Positions 18,816-30,022 are shown, numbered from the stretch's first letter. The stretch: 64,000 nt of DNA from Marinomonas alcarazii (GCF_003208215.1 NZ_QKLW01000001.1:372001-436000), one strand, 5' to 3'. Numbers and translations: made by a program. Notes: a model not told the origin generated them from the letters alone.

Positions 18816-19520
18816 ATGTTGGTTAGTATTTATCGCTATAATCCTGAAGTGGACGATGCTCCTTACATGCAGGACTATCAAATTGAGTTGCCAGAAGGTA
18901 AAGATCTGATGGTGCTTGATGTGTTGAACTTGTTGAAAGCGCAAGATCCTACTATCTCTTACCGTCGCTCATGCCGTGAAGGTGTGTGTGGTTCAGATGG
19001 TATGAATATGTCTGGTAAGAATGGTTTGGCTTGTATAACGCCAGTATCGGAAGCCGCTAAAAAGGGTAAGCTTGTGCTTCGTCCTTTGCCTGGTTTACCG
19101 GTTGTTCGCGATCTTGTCGTGGATATGGGACAATTCTACAAGCAGTATGAAAAGATTCGTCCATTCCTAATTAATGATGAGCCTGCGCCAGCAATTGAAC
19201 GTTTGCAAAGCCCAGAAGAGCGTGAAAAGCTTGATGGACTTTACGAATGTATTCTATGTGCTTGTTGTTCAACGGCATGCCCATCTTTCTGGTGGAATCC
19301 TGATAAGTTTGTTGGGCCATCTGGATTGCTACAGGCTTACCGCTTCTTGGCAGATAGCCGTGATACAGCAACTCAGGAACGTCTTAGTGACTTAGACGAC
19401 CCATTTAGTGTTTTCCGTTGCCACGGTATCATGAACTGTGTAAACGTTTGCCCTAAAGGTCTAAACCCAACTAAGGCGATTGGTAATATTCGTTCTATGC
19501 TGTTACAAAGAGCGACCTGA
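18816..19520 (+). CDS. sdhB: Succinate dehydrogenase iron-sulfur subunit
   Basis: Passes electrons from SdhA to quinone through three Fe-S clusters. In its 234 residues all ligands are visible: [2Fe-2S] CREGVCGSDGMN..C near residues 55-75, [4Fe-4S] CILCACCSTACP near 147-158 and the last cluster motif CHGIMNCVNVCPKG near 205. An AAGGAG ribosome site precedes it. It closes the sdhCDAB operon. Confidence 0.97.
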   Translation: MLVSIYRYNPEVDDAPYMQDYQIELPEGKDLMVLDVLNLLKAQDPTISYRRSCREGVCGSDGMNMSGKNGLACITPVSEAAKKGKLVLRPLPGLPVVRDLVVDMGQFYKQYEKIRPFLINDEPAPAIERLQSPEEREKLDGLYECILCACCSTACPSFWWNPDKFVGPSGLLQAYRFLADSRDTATQERLSDLDDPFSVFRCHGIMNCVNVCPKGLNPTKAIGNIRSMLLQRAT

Positions 19521-19830
19521 TAGTTGTTTTTGTGGTTGTCCAGTTTTATTTGGATTGACTGCGCGAAATAGGCGGCTTGGAAATGTATTCAATGCCGCCA
19601 TTTTTGCATATTCTAATGTAGAGAATGCAACAAAAAGAATTTAAAATTCGACCTTTGCGAACAAGGATGTACTAAGAAAAACCGCTAACTTAGTAATTAT
19701 GGAATTAGGATGTGGCATTTTTTTAAATGTGATGTTCTTAGTGGTTTAGTATTGAACGTAGAAGGGCGAAAGTAGCTGGAAATAAACAAAAAATCGAGGC
19801 TTTAATAGCCTTACGGGCCTGATAAAATGA
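19521..19830. other. sdhB-sucA intergenic region
   Basis: No coding frame was supported in the 374 bp between sdhB and sucA. The first part holds a terminator-like hairpin (19571-19605) and the last part a structured sucA leader. The middle is AT-rich and presumably holds a sucA promoter, but no clear -35/-10 pair could be chosen. GTAGCTGG occurs twice (near 19770 and 19865). Confidence 0.5.
19571..19605 (+). terminator. Probable terminator after sdhCDAB
   Basis: GGCGGC (19571-19576) pairs with GCCGCC (19594-19599), followed by ATTTTTG. The stem is short but all G-C, with a 17-nt loop and a T-run, about 50 bp after sdhB. Confidence 0.6.
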
Positions 19831-19894
19831 TCGATCTTATTATAGATTGAGACCGGGACCCCGGTAGCTGGCTCGAACATAAGGGTGATCGAGA
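19798..19894 (+). ncRNA. Structured sucA 5' leader with ribosome site in a hairpin loop
   Basis: Consecutive hairpins abut the sucA start: TCGATC (19831-19836) with GATTGA (19845-19850); ACCGG (19852-19856) with CCGGT (19861-19865), loop GACC; and CTCGA (19872-19876) with TCGAG (19889-19893). The last loop contains the ribosome site AAGGGTG (19881-19887), and its stem ends one base before the ATG. A looser AGGC/GCCT pairing lies upstream (19798-19820). The position resembles the sucA and sucA-II motif RNAs described upstream of sucA in other proteobacteria, but membership was not tested. Confidence 0.55.
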
Positions 19895-22732
19895 ATGCAC
19901 GAAAGTTTAATGGAGTTGCTGTGGAGCACCTCTCATTTTTCAGGTGGAAACTTGGAATATGTTGAAGGGTTGTTTGAAAGCTACCTCGTCGATCCGAACT
20001 CAGTGTCGGAGGAATGGCGTAAATGTTTTGATCAATTGCCTCGTGTAAGCGAAGCACAATCAACTGATCTTCCTCATTCCGTGATTCAAGAACAGTTTCT
20101 ACAAATTGGTAAGAACAAATTTCGCTCAATGCCTGCTTCTACAGGTGTGGTGGCTAGTTCTGATCATGAGCAGAAACAAATCAATGTCCTGCAGTTGATA
20201 AACGCTTATCGCGTTCGTGGACATCAACACGCAACACTTGATCCACTTGGGTTACAAAAACGTGAGAAAGTAGCTGATCTAGATATTGGTTATCACCAAT
20301 TAACTGGTGCAGATCTAGATACCACTTTTAATGTAGGTTCTTTATTCTTTAATAAAGAAGCGCTTAAATTAAGTGAGATCGTATCTGAGCTTGAAAAAAC
20401 CTATTGCGGAAGCATTGGTTATGAATTCATGCACATTGTTGATACGCAAGAAAAAGCGTGGCTTCAACAACGTGTTGAATCGGTTCGTTCACGTCCTGAA
20501 TACTCCCAAGAAACCCGCGAAAGCTTACTTGAGCGTTTAACTGCTGCTGAAGGACTAGAGAAGTATCTTGCTAGTCGTTACCCAGGCGCAAAACGTTTTG
20601 GTCTTGAGGGTGGCGAAAGCTTAATCCCTATGGTGAATGAGCTAATCCAACGTTCTGGCGCACTTGGTGCGAAAGAAGTGGTTATTGGCATGGCTCACCG
20701 TGGTCGTCTTAACGTCTTGGTGAACACGCTAGGTAAAAATCCTAAAGACTTGTTTGATGAGTTTGAAGGTAAAAAATTAGTCAATACCTCTGGTGACGTT
20801 AAATACCACCAAGGTTTCTCATCTAATGTGATGACGGCGGGTGGGGAAGTTCATATTGCTTTGTCATTTAACCCATCACACTTAGAAATCGTTTCTCCTG
20901 TTGTTGAAGGTTCTGTACGTGCTCGTCAAGATCGCCGTAAAGACACAACGGGTAAAACTGTCGTACCTATCTCGATCCACGGTGATGCAGCATTTGCAGG
21001 CCAAGGTGTGGTTATGGAGACATTCCAGATGTCTCAAACACGCGCTTACCGAACAGGTGGTACAGTACATATCGTTATTAACAACCAGGTTGGTTTTACT
21101 ACTAACCGTCAGGAAGACTCGCGTTCTACTGAATATGCGACAGATGTTGCTAAAATTATTCAGGCGCCGATTTTCCACGTTAATGGTGATGACCCAGAAG
21201 CAGTGCTTTTTGTCACTCAACTAGCCTTAGATTACCGTTACGAATTTGGTCGTGATGTTGTCATTGATATGGTTTGTTACCGTCGTCGTGGTCATAACGA
21301 GACAGACGAGCCTTCTGGTACTCAGCCATTGATGTACAGTGTTATCAATAAATTGAAAACGACTCGTACCCTTTACTCTGAGCGTTTGATTGCTGAATCT
21401 GTCGTGACACAAGAACAGTCCGATAAGATGGTAAGTGAAAATCGCGAAGATTTGGATAATGGCCGTCATGTAGCAAAAAGTCTTGTACTAGAGTCTCAAA
21501 CAGGATCTTTTGTTGATTGGAAACCTTATCTAGGTGTTGAGTGGACGGATGCAGGCGACACGACATACCCATTATCTAAGTTGCAGGAAGTTGCTAAGAA
21601 ATTAACAACGGTTCCTGATGGTGTGGTTATTCAGCGTCAAGTTCAAAAGATTTATCAAGACCGCGATAAAATGACCGCAGGTGCTTTGCCTCTAAATTGG
21701 GGTTACGCAGAAACATTGGCGTTTGCAACTTTGCTTGAGCAGGGTTATCCGATTCGTATTACGGGTCAGGATTCTGGTCGTGGTACTTTCTCGCATCGTC
21801 ATGCGGTAATTCATAGCCAAAAAGATGGCAGTACTTATATTCCACTGAAACATTTGTCAGAAGATCAGCCTACAATGGATCTTTACGACTCTTACCTTTC
21901 AGAAGAAGCGGTATTGGCTTTTGAGTACGGTTATGCCAGCACATCTCCAAAAGGTCTGGTTATTTGGGAAGCGCAATTTGGTGACTTCGCAAATGGCGCG
22001 CAGGTTGTAATTGACCAGTTTATTACCAGTGGTGAGCATAAATGGGGACGCCTATGTGGCTTAACTATGTTGTTGCCACATGGTTATGAAGGTCAAGGTC
22101 CTGAGCACTCATCTGCAAGACTAGAACGTTTCTTACAGCTTTGTGCTGAATATAATATTCAGGTTTGTGTGCCAACAACGCCGTCGCAGATCTTCCATAT
22201 TATCCGTCGTCAAGCGATTCGTCCTATGCGTCGTCCGCTTATTATTATGTCTCCTAAGAGTTTGTTGCGTCATAAACAAGCGATTTCGACATTAGAAGAT
22301 TTGGCGGAAGGTAGCTTCAAAACGGTTCTTCCTGAGTCAGTGGAAAACATTACTGCGGATAAAGTAAAACGCATTATTCTTTGTAGCGGTAAAGTGTACT
22401 TTGACTTGATTAACCGTCGTGAAGAACTGCAAAAAGATGACGTTGCTGTAATACGTGTTGAGCAATTGTATCCGTTCCCATACGCAGATTTAGAGTCTGA
22501 GTTAGAACAGTACAAGAATGTTGAGAGCTTGGTATGGTGTCAAGAAGAGCCGAAAAACCAAGGTGCTTGGCATGCCAATCGTCACCGTATGAATCGAGTG
22601 TTGGAAAAACTGTATCCTGAATTAAAAATCCGCTTTGCAGGTCGAATTTCGTCTGCTGCACCAGCGGCTGGTTACATGTCTGTCCATGTTGAAGAACAAG
22701 AAGCGCTGGTCAACGACGCATTAGTTGGTTAG
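19895..22732 (+). CDS. sucA: 2-oxoglutarate dehydrogenase E1 component
   Basis: Thiamine-diphosphate enzyme that decarboxylates 2-oxoglutarate and reductively acylates the SucB lipoyl group. The 945-residue protein has the N-terminal LWSTSHFSGGNLEYVEGLFESYL region, which docks the complex. It also has GMAHRGRLNVLVNTLGK near 270, the ThDP motif GDAAFAGQGVVMET near 367 and the transketolase-like GQDSGRGTFSHRHAV near 625. It is preceded by a structured leader and followed by sucB after 33 bp. Confidence 0.97.
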   Translation: MHESLMELLWSTSHFSGGNLEYVEGLFESYLVDPNSVSEEWRKCFDQLPRVSEAQSTDLPHSVIQEQFLQIGKNKFRSMPASTGVVASSDHEQKQINVLQLINAYRVRGHQHATLDPLGLQKREKVADLDIGYHQLTGADLDTTFNVGSLFFNKEALKLSEIVSELEKTYCGSIGYEFMHIVDTQEKAWLQQRVESVRSRPEYSQETRESLLERLTAAEGLEKYLASRYPGAKRFGLEGGESLIPMVNELIQRSGALGAKEVVIGMAHRGRLNVLVNTLGKNPKDLFDEFEGKKLVNTSGDVKYHQGFSSNVMTAGGEVHIALSFNPSHLEIVSPVVEGSVRARQDRRKDTTGKTVVPISIHGDAAFAGQGVVMETFQMSQTRAYRTGGTVHIVINNQVGFTTNRQEDSRSTEYATDVAKIIQAPIFHVNGDDPEAVLFVTQLALDYRYEFGRDVVIDMVCYRRRGHNETDEPSGTQPLMYSVINKLKTTRTLYSERLIAESVVTQEQSDKMVSENREDLDNGRHVAKSLVLESQTGSFVDWKPYLGVEWTDAGDTTYPLSKLQEVAKKLTTVPDGVVIQRQVQKIYQDRDKMTAGALPLNWGYAETLAFATLLEQGYPIRITGQDSGRGTFSHRHAVIHSQKDGSTYIPLKHLSEDQPTMDLYDSYLSEEAVLAFEYGYASTSPKGLVIWEAQFGDFANGAQVVIDQFITSGEHKWGRLCGLTMLLPHGYEGQGPEHSSARLERFLQLCAEYNIQVCVPTTPSQIFHIIRRQAIRPMRRPLIIMSPKSLLRHKQAISTLEDLAEGSFKTVLPESVENITADKVKRIILCSGKVYFDLINRREELQKDDVAVIRVEQLYPFPYADLESELEQYKNVESLVWCQEEPKNQGAWHANRHRMNRVLEKLYPELKIRFAGRISSAAPAAGYMSVHVEEQEALVNDALVG

Positions 22733-22765
22733 TACCATAGCCTGTCAAAGAGATAAGGGTATAAA

Positions 22766-24310
22766 ATGAGCATTGAAATTAAAGCACCTACTTTTCCAGA
22801 ATCTGTAGCAGACGGCACCGTTGCTACTTGGTACAAACAGCCAGGCGAAGCCTGTGCACGTGATGAGCATATTGTAGACATCGAGACTGATAAAGTTGTC
22901 TTGGAAGTTGTTGCTCCTGCTGATGGTGTGTTGAAAGAAATCCTAAAAGGTGAAGGCGACACTGTATTAAGTGACGAAGTATTGGCGATTTTTGAATCTG
23001 GAGCTTCGGCTTCTGAAGCACCTGCTGAAAAAGCAGATGCTCCAGCTGAAAAGTCTGCAGCACCAGCTGCGGCTTCTTCAAAAGAAACGGTTCAGATTAA
23101 AACGCCAAGTTTCCCAGAATCCGTTGCCGATGGTACGGTTGCTACTTGGTACAAACAGCCAGGTGAAGCCTGTACTCGTGATGATCATATTGTCGATATC
23201 GAAACGGATAAAGTGGTTCTAGAGGTGGTTGCACCAGCTGATGGTGTGATTGGCGAAATCTTGAAAAACGAAGGCGATACCGTTCTTAGTGATGAGGTTC
23301 TAGCTAACTTCTTGGTTGGTGCTTCTGGTTCAGAAGCAGCACCTGCGCAAGCTGAATCTACTTCCGCTGCAGAAGGTGATGAAGATGGTGTTGCAGGCCC
23401 TGCTGCACGCAAAGCGCTTTCTGAAGCTGGCTTAACGGCGTCCCAAGTGAAAGGCACTGGAAAAGGTGGTCGCATCACTAAAGAAGATGTTGAAGCTGCA
23501 GTTAAGTCAAAATCTGCTGCTCCTGCTTCTACTGCTGCTCCAGCCAAAGCTGCGCCAGCTGCAAAAGCCGCTTCTGCTCCAGCTTCTACCGCATTGGGTG
23601 CTGAAGGTCGTGTTGAAAAACGCGTTCCTATGACGCGTCTTCGCGCAACTATTGCTAAGCGTTTGGTTGAAGCTCAGCAGACAGCTGCATTGTTAACTAC
23701 ATATAATGAAGTTAACATGGGTCCTATCATGGAGCTTCGTAAGAAGTACAAAGATGAGTTTGCTAAAGCTCATAACGGCACGAAGCTTGGTTTCATGTCT
23801 TTCTTCGTGAAAGCGGCAACAGAAGCGCTTAAACGCTTCCCTGCTGTAAACGCTTCAATTGATGGTAACGACATTGTTTACCATGGTTACCAAGACATCG
23901 GTGTGGCTGTTTCTACCGATCGTGGTTTGATGGTTCCTGTTCTTCGTAATACTGAAGCTATGGGTCTTGCAGACATCGAGTCTTCAATCATGGACTTCGC
24001 GCTACGTGGACGTGACGGCAAACTAGGTATGGATGATATGCAAGGTGGTACTTTCACTATTACTAATGGTGGTACCTTCGGTTCTTTGCTTTCTACACCA
24101 ATCATCAATCCACCACAAACAGCTATCTTGGGTATGCATAAAATCCAAGAGCGTCCAATGGCTGTTAATGGTCAAGTAGTAATCCAGCCAATGATGTATT
24201 TGGCCTTGTCTTATGATCACCGTATGATTGACGGCAAAGAAGCCGTACAATTCTTGGTAACGGTCAAAGACCTACTTGAAGACCCTGCACGTCTTTTACT
24301 TGAAATCTAA
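22766..24310 (+). CDS. sucB: 2-oxoglutarate dehydrogenase E2 (succinyltransferase), two lipoyl domains
   Basis: Core of the 2-oxoglutarate dehydrogenase complex. At 514 residues it is longer than the usual ~400 because it carries two near-identical lipoyl domains (about 1-78 and 108-185) with lipoyl-lysine motifs ETDKVV at Lys43 and Lys149. An E1/E3-binding domain ([14 protein letters not shown], about 207-245) and the catalytic domain with SYDHRMIDG near the C-terminus follow. Ala/Pro-rich linkers separate the domains. The two domains differ at many synonymous sites, so the duplication is not recent. Confidence 0.96.
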   Translation: MSIEIKAPTFPESVADGTVATWYKQPGEACARDEHIVDIETDKVVLEVVAPADGVLKEILKGEGDTVLSDEVLAIFESGASASEAPAEKADAPAEKSAAPAAASSKETVQIKTPSFPESVADGTVATWYKQPGEACTRDDHIVDIETDKVVLEVVAPADGVIGEILKNEGDTVLSDEVLANFLVGASGSEAAPAQAESTSAAEGDEDGVAGPAARKALSEAGLTASQVKGTGKGGRITKEDVEAAVKSKSAAPASTAAPAKAAPAAKAASAPASTALGAEGRVEKRVPMTRLRATIAKRLVEAQQTAALLTTYNEVNMGPIMELRKKYKDEFAKAHNGTKLGFMSFFVKAATEALKRFPAVNASIDGNDIVYHGYQDIGVAVSTDRGLMVPVLRNTEAMGLADIESSIMDFALRGRDGKLGMDDMQGGTFTITNGGTFGSLLSTPIINPPQTAILGMHKIQERPMAVNGQVVIQPMMYLALSYDHRMIDGKEAVQFLVTVKDLLEDPARLLLEI

Positions 24311-24346
24311 GTATTCGTATCAACTAGTTTGTATGAATTTTATACT

Positions 24347-24369
24347 AGGCGGCACAGTATGTGCTGCTT
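24347..24369 (+). repeat. Hairpin between sucB and lpd
   Basis: AGGCGGCACA (24347-24356) pairs with TGTGCTGCTT (24360-24369) in a 10-bp stem (two G-U pairs) with a 3-nt loop. No T-run follows, so it looks more like an mRNA processing or stability element than a terminator. Confidence 0.5.
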
Positions 24370-24380
24370 AGCTTGACTGA

Positions 24381-25835
<1,455 letters not shown>

Positions 25836-25847
25836 TCCAAATTAGAT

Positions 25848-25869
25848 TTGCCGGCCAATGAGCCGGCAA
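25848..25869 (+). terminator. Hairpin between lpd and sucC, possible partial terminator
   Basis: TTGCCGGC (25848-25855) pairs with GCCGGCAA (25862-25869), loop CAATGA, followed by TTTC. It lies 12 bp after lpd and 56 bp before sucC. Its weak T-run suggests partial termination or processing that tunes sucCD output. Confidence 0.45.
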
Positions 25870-25925
25870 TTTCTGTCTTAACGGGCAGAGCTTATGTCAA
25901 CCATTCAGATGAGCGGAAGAATCAA

Positions 25926-27092
25926 ATGAACTTACATGAATATCAGGCTAAACAGCTTTTTGCTGAATACGGCCTGCCAGTATCTACAGGGTACGCAGTA
26001 GACACGCCAGAAGAGGCGGTTGAAGCAGCGAAGAAAATTGGTGGTGACAAGTGGGTTGTTAAAGCTCAGGTTCATGCTGGTGGTCGCGGTAAAGCAGGTG
26101 GTGTAAAACTTGTTGATTCTTATGAAGAAGTTGCTGCGTTTGCACAAAACTGGTTAGGTAAAAACCTAGTTACTTACCAAACTGACGAAAATGGTCAGCC
26201 AGTTGCTAAGATTCTTGTTGAGTCTTGCACTGACATCGCAAACGAATTGTACCTAGGTGCTGTTGTTGACCGTTCTACTCGTAAAGTTGTTTTCATGGCG
26301 TCTACTGAAGGCGGCGTTGAAATTGAAAAAGTAGCGGAAGAAACACCTGAACTTATCCATAAAGCGATTATTGATCCTCTTGTGGGTGCTCAGCCTTACC
26401 AAGCGCGTGAAATCGCGTTCAAAATGGGTCTAAATGCTGCGCAAATCAAGCAGTTCACTAAGATCTTCCTTGGTTTGTCTCAGATGTTCCATGATTACGA
26501 TTTCGCACTTCTAGAAATCAACCCTCTTGTTATTACAGATGAAGGTAACCTTCACTGTCTAGACGGCAAAATCAACATTGATAGCAATGCTGTTTACCGT
26601 CAGAAGAAAATGCAAGAGTTCCACGATCCATCTCAAGAAGATGAGCGTGAAGCACATGCAGCACAGTGGGAACTTAACTACGTTGCACTAGACGGAAACG
26701 TTGGTTGCATGGTAAACGGTGCCGGCCTAGCAATGGGTACAATGGATATCGTTAACCTACATGGCGGCAAGCCAGCTAACTTCCTAGACGTTGGTGGCGG
26801 CGCGACGAAAGAGCGTGTTGCTGAAGCGTTCAAAATTATCCTTTCTGATGACAATGTTAAAGCCGTATTGGTTAACATCTTCGGCGGTATCGTTCGTTGC
26901 GATATGATTGCTGAAGGTATCATCGGTGCTGTTGAGCAAGTAGGCGTAAACGTGCCTGTTGTTGTTCGTCTTGAAGGTACAAATGCTGAACTAGGTCGTG
27001 AAGTTCTTGCGAACTCTGGTCTAGATATCATTGCTGCAGCAAGTTTGAAAGACGCGGCAGAGCAAGTAGTTAAAGCTGCGGAGGGCAAATAA
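25926..27092 (+). CDS. sucC: Succinyl-CoA ligase beta subunit
   Basis: Makes ATP/GTP from succinyl-CoA together with SucD. From the ATG at 25926 it has 388 residues, the family length, starting [19 protein letters not shown]. It has the ATP-grasp segment [18 protein letters not shown] near residue 46 and [13 protein letters not shown] near 325. The frame is open upstream to 25848, but that stretch covers a hairpin and is not family sequence; GCGGAAGA precedes the chosen start. sucD follows after 2 bp. Confidence 0.96.
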   Translation: MNLHEYQAKQLFAEYGLPVSTGYAVDTPEEAVEAAKKIGGDKWVVKAQVHAGGRGKAGGVKLVDSYEEVAAFAQNWLGKNLVTYQTDENGQPVAKILVESCTDIANELYLGAVVDRSTRKVVFMASTEGGVEIEKVAEETPELIHKAIIDPLVGAQPYQAREIAFKMGLNAAQIKQFTKIFLGLSQMFHDYDFALLEINPLVITDEGNLHCLDGKINIDSNAVYRQKKMQEFHDPSQEDEREAHAAQWELNYVALDGNVGCMVNGAGLAMGTMDIVNLHGGKPANFLDVGGGATKERVAEAFKIILSDDNVKAVLVNIFGGIVRCDMIAEGIIGAVEQVGVNVPVVVRLEGTNAELGREVLANSGLDIIAAASLKDAAEQVVKAAEGK

Positions 27093-27094
27093 TA

Positions 27095-27967
27095 ATGTCT
27101 GTTTTAATTAACAAAGATACTAAAGTAATCTGTCAGGGGTTCACTGGCGGCCAAGGTACTTTCCACTCTGAGCAAGCGATTGCTTACGGAACGAAAATGG
27201 TTGGTGGTGTTACACCTGGTAAAGGTGGTCAAACTCACCTTGGCCTTCCTGTTTTCAATACAGTAAAAGAAGCGGTTGAGCAAACTGGTGCTGAAGCATC
27301 TGTTATCTACGTTCCAGCTCCTTTCGTTAAAGACTCTATTCTTGAAGCGGCTAATGCAGGCATCAAACTGATTGTTTGTATTACTGAAGGCGTTCCAACT
27401 CTAGACATGCTTGACTGTAAAGTAGCTTGTGACAACCTAGGTGTACGTTTGATCGGTCCTAACTGCCCAGGTGTTATCACTCCTGGTGAATGTAAGATCG
27501 GCATCATGCCTGGCCACATTCATATGCCAGGTAAAGTAGGTATTGTATCTCGTTCTGGTACTTTGACTTATGAAGCGGTTAAGCAAACAACGGATGCAGG
27601 CTTCGGTCAATCTACTTGTGTAGGCATCGGTGGTGACCCAATCCCAGGTACTAACTTCATCGACGTATTGGAAATGTTCCAAAACGATCCACAGACTGAA
27701 GCGATTGTAATGATCGGTGAAATCGGTGGTACTGCTGAAGAAGAAGCGGCTGCTTACATCAAAGCAAACGTTACTAAGCCTGTTGTATCTTACATTGCTG
27801 GTGTTACTGCACCTGCTGGTAAGCGTATGGGCCATGCTGGCGCTATCATCTCTGGTGGTAAAGGCACAGCTGATGAGAAATTCGCTGCTCTAGAAGACGC
27901 TGGTGTTAAAACTGTTCGTTCTTTGGCAGACATCGGTGCTGGCCTTAAAGAAATCACTGGCTGGTAA
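27095..27967 (+). CDS. sucD: Succinyl-CoA ligase alpha subunit
   Basis: CoA-binding and phospho-histidine subunit of succinyl-CoA synthetase; 290 residues. [14 protein letters not shown] (about 13-26) binds CoA, and [14 protein letters not shown] contains the phosphorylated His near residue 247. It follows sucC by 2 bp and ends the sucABlpdCD run, with a strong terminator 30 bp on. Confidence 0.97.
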   Translation: MSVLINKDTKVICQGFTGGQGTFHSEQAIAYGTKMVGGVTPGKGGQTHLGLPVFNTVKEAVEQTGAEASVIYVPAPFVKDSILEAANAGIKLIVCITEGVPTLDMLDCKVACDNLGVRLIGPNCPGVITPGECKIGIMPGHIHMPGKVGIVSRSGTLTYEAVKQTTDAGFGQSTCVGIGGDPIPGTNFIDVLEMFQNDPQTEAIVMIGEIGGTAEEEAAAYIKANVTKPVVSYIAGVTAPAGKRMGHAGAIISGGKGTADEKFAALEDAGVKTVRSLADIGAGLKEITGW

Positions 27968-27995
27968 GCTGGAACTTTAAGTTCAACTGATGATA

Positions 27996-28026
27996 AAAAT
28001 CCCTGCCTAGGCAGGGATTTTTTTTG
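27996..28026 (+). terminator. Terminator after sucCD
   Basis: AATCCCTGCC pairs with GGCAGGGATT across a 2-nt apex (effective loop slightly larger), followed by eight T (28018-28025). A strong intrinsic terminator. Confidence 0.9.
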
Positions 28027-28042
28027 GCAGATAGGTGTTCAT

Positions 28043-28252
28043 ATGACGTGTCCATTTTGTTTAAAGGATAATGGCTGTGCTCTTGATGACAGTCAGACTT
28101 GTTGGTGTTTTAGAGTTAAAGTGCCGGAGGATTTACTGGCGCTTATACCGTTGGAGCAAAAAGGGCGTGTTTGTGTGTGCCAAGCGTGTATTGAATTTTA
28201 TCTTGCCGATAAGTTTGGCTTTTTAAAAAAGTTCGACTTTAAGCCAAGATAG
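28043..28252 (+). CDS. Cysteine-rich CWC family protein
   Basis: A 69-residue protein with seven Cys clustered as CPFC...C...CWCF and CVCQAC, matching the small cysteine-rich CWC family (probably metal binding). No function is established. It starts 17 bp after the sucCD terminator, so it needs its own promoter or read-through. Confidence 0.75.
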   Translation: MTCPFCLKDNGCALDDSQTCWCFRVKVPEDLLALIPLEQKGRVCVCQACIEFYLADKFGFLKKFDFKPR

Positions 28253-28320
28253 CTTTATTTTTTAAGAGAATATAAAGCTTGTTCATGTAGAGTTTTCAAT
28301 AATAAAAAAGGAAGAAAGTA

Positions 28321-29550
28321 ATGAGTGACGTGTCTGGCGGCAATACTGTTTATGATATTACAGTGATAGGAGCGGGTATTGTTGGCCTGTCAACCGCTTG
28401 GCAATTACAGCAGCGTTATCCTACGTACCGCATACTATTGATTGAAAAAGAAGCAGAAGTTGGGATGCATCAGACCGGCCATAACTCAGGTGTTATTCAT
28501 GCTGGGGTTTATTATGCGCCAGGAAGTTTAAAAGCCGATTTTTGTCAGCGAGGTGCCAAAGCCACTAAGGCGTTCTGTCTTCAACATAATATCAAGTTTG
28601 ATGAATGCGGAAAATTATTGGTTGCAACCAATCCCGCTGAGCAAGAGCGTATGGAAGCCCTGTACTCGCGCTGCCAAGAAAATAACTTAGAAGTGCATAA
28701 GCTAGATCAGGCACAGCTTAAAGAGCGTGAGCCAAATGTGAAAGGCCTTGCGGCACTATATGTGCCTTCTACCGGAATCGTCAGCTATCGAGAGATTTGC
28801 CATAAGCTTGCTGAGCTTTTCGTAGGGAAGGGTGGCGAACTGCGCTTAGGTACAGAGGTGGTTGGCCTTGATGAGAGTCACGAACGTGTGGCGATCACAT
28901 TGAACAACGATGTAGTGAGTACATCTTATCTAGTCAGCTGCAGTGGTTTGATGGCGGATCGCCTGACTAAGATGCTTAATATCCCAACCGACTTTCAAAT
29001 TATTCCTTTTCGTGGTGAATATTACCGTTTGCCTGCAAAACACAATAAAGTTGTAAATCATTTAATCTATCCAATTCCGGATCCAGACTTACCGTTTTTA
29101 GGGGTACATTTGACTCGTATGATCGATGGGTCTGTGACGGTAGGCCCAAATGCGGTACAAGGATGGAAGCGAGAAGGCTATGGTCGAATTAACATAAACC
29201 TTCGTGACGTATTTGATATGGTGCGTTTCTCTGGCTTTTGGAAGCTGCTATCTAAGCATTGGAAAACAGGTTTGGTTGAGACTAAAAACTCTTGGTATAA
29301 ACCTGGTTACTTGGCGCAAGTACAGAAATACTGCGACCTTGTGTCATTGGATGATTTACAGGAATATCCAGCTGGAATACGAGCTCAGGCCGTGATGAAA
29401 GACGGCAGTTTGGTACATGATTTTCTATTTGCCCAAAGTGCTCGGACCTTACATGTATGCAATGCACCTTCACCAGCTGCCACTAGCGCATTTCCTATTG
29501 GTGCTTATATTATTGATAAGCTGGATGAGCAAATTACATCTATTCATTAA
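28321..29550 (+). CDS. lhgO: L-2-hydroxyglutarate oxidase/dehydrogenase
   Basis: FAD enzyme that oxidises L-2-hydroxyglutarate to 2-oxoglutarate and feeds electrons to the membrane. The 409-residue protein is of the DAO superfamily, with GAGIVGLSTAWQL (about 18-30) and the LhgO-typical HQTGHNSGVIHAGVYYAPGS near 57-76. GGAAGAAAG precedes the ATG. It could recycle a side product of 2-oxoglutarate metabolism from the adjacent TCA cluster. A link to the next catabolic island is possible but unproven. Confidence 0.9.
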   Translation: MSDVSGGNTVYDITVIGAGIVGLSTAWQLQQRYPTYRILLIEKEAEVGMHQTGHNSGVIHAGVYYAPGSLKADFCQRGAKATKAFCLQHNIKFDECGKLLVATNPAEQERMEALYSRCQENNLEVHKLDQAQLKEREPNVKGLAALYVPSTGIVSYREICHKLAELFVGKGGELRLGTEVVGLDESHERVAITLNNDVVSTSYLVSCSGLMADRLTKMLNIPTDFQIIPFRGEYYRLPAKHNKVVNHLIYPIPDPDLPFLGVHLTRMIDGSVTVGPNAVQGWKREGYGRININLRDVFDMVRFSGFWKLLSKHWKTGLVETKNSWYKPGYLAQVQKYCDLVSLDDLQEYPAGIRAQAVMKDGSLVHDFLFAQSARTLHVCNAPSPAATSAFPIGAYIIDKLDEQITSIH

Positions 29551-29632
29551 GGAATAAGGCGTTTTACTTCTGCAACTCAATTGATTGCTTAAATCAAATT
29601 GCTAGCCGCTGCATATAGGACGGGGAGAGTTA

Positions 29633-29677
29633 CATGACACCGCCAAGCAATTATCTAGTATGCTGGGTGGTGTCATG
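29633..29677. repeat. Long imperfect hairpin between convergent genes
   Basis: CATGACACCGCCAAGC (29633-29648) pairs with GCTGGGTGGTGTCATG (29662-29677): 16 positions, one G-T wobble and one mismatch, 13-nt loop. No T-run on either side. It lies between lhgO and the convergent DUF1330 gene, and may stop or protect both transcripts. Confidence 0.55.
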
Positions 29678-29698
29678 ATGAGCTCTAAATTTGCGTAA

Positions 29699-29992
29699 TT
29701 ATGCAAGGCCTTTGAGTATGAGTATATTTGCATTAGAACAATCGATACGATGTTCACGAGCAGCTTGGTACTCTGGAGATTGGTAACATTTAAGCGCGGT
29801 CTCATAACTATCAAACTCAAAGACTACGGCTCTATCAGGTGATCTGTCAAAGCCTTCAATGACAGTAAGGTCTTCTCCTCTTGAGAGTAGCTTCGCACCA
29901 TATTTTTTAAGCGCTTCAGGAGCGAGTGCCAAATAATCTTGATACTTTTCTTTGTCTTCTACAGTGACAAACGCAACCCAATATCCTTTCAT
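29699..29992 (-). CDS. DUF1330 domain-containing protein
   Basis: A 97-residue ferredoxin-like alpha/beta protein: GYWVAFVTVEDKEKYQDYL at the N-terminus, the conserved VIEGFDRSPDRAVVFEFDSYETALKCY core and YQAAREHRIDCSNANILI. This is the DUF1330 family (dimeric alpha-beta barrel), whose function is not established. It lies 30 bp after the CMD gene on the same strand and is probably co-transcribed with that gene and the GntR regulator. Confidence 0.85.
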   Translation of the reverse strand: MKGYWVAFVTVEDKEKYQDYLALAPEALKKYGAKLLSRGEDLTVIEGFDRSPDRAVVFEFDSYETALKCYQSPEYQAAREHRIDCSNANILILKGLA

Positions 29993-30022
29993 ACTCGATA
30001 GCCTTATTTTTATTTGATTAGA

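Noticed and set aside
22803-23290. Repeat pair in sucB as a mobile or CRISPR-like repeat
   Set aside because: It is the in-frame duplicated lipoyl domain; only two copies, protein-level conservation and third-position differences.
23185-23547. Antisense open frame of 120 codons inside sucB
   Set aside because: It is the Ala/Ser-rich mirror of the lipoyl/linker region, with no start signal or family; similar antisense frames occur throughout high-bias genes such as sucA, sucC and sucD.
25848-25925. Upstream start for sucC
   Set aside because: The extra 26 codons encode a hairpin region unlike any SucC; the family N-terminus MNLHEYQ starts at 25926.
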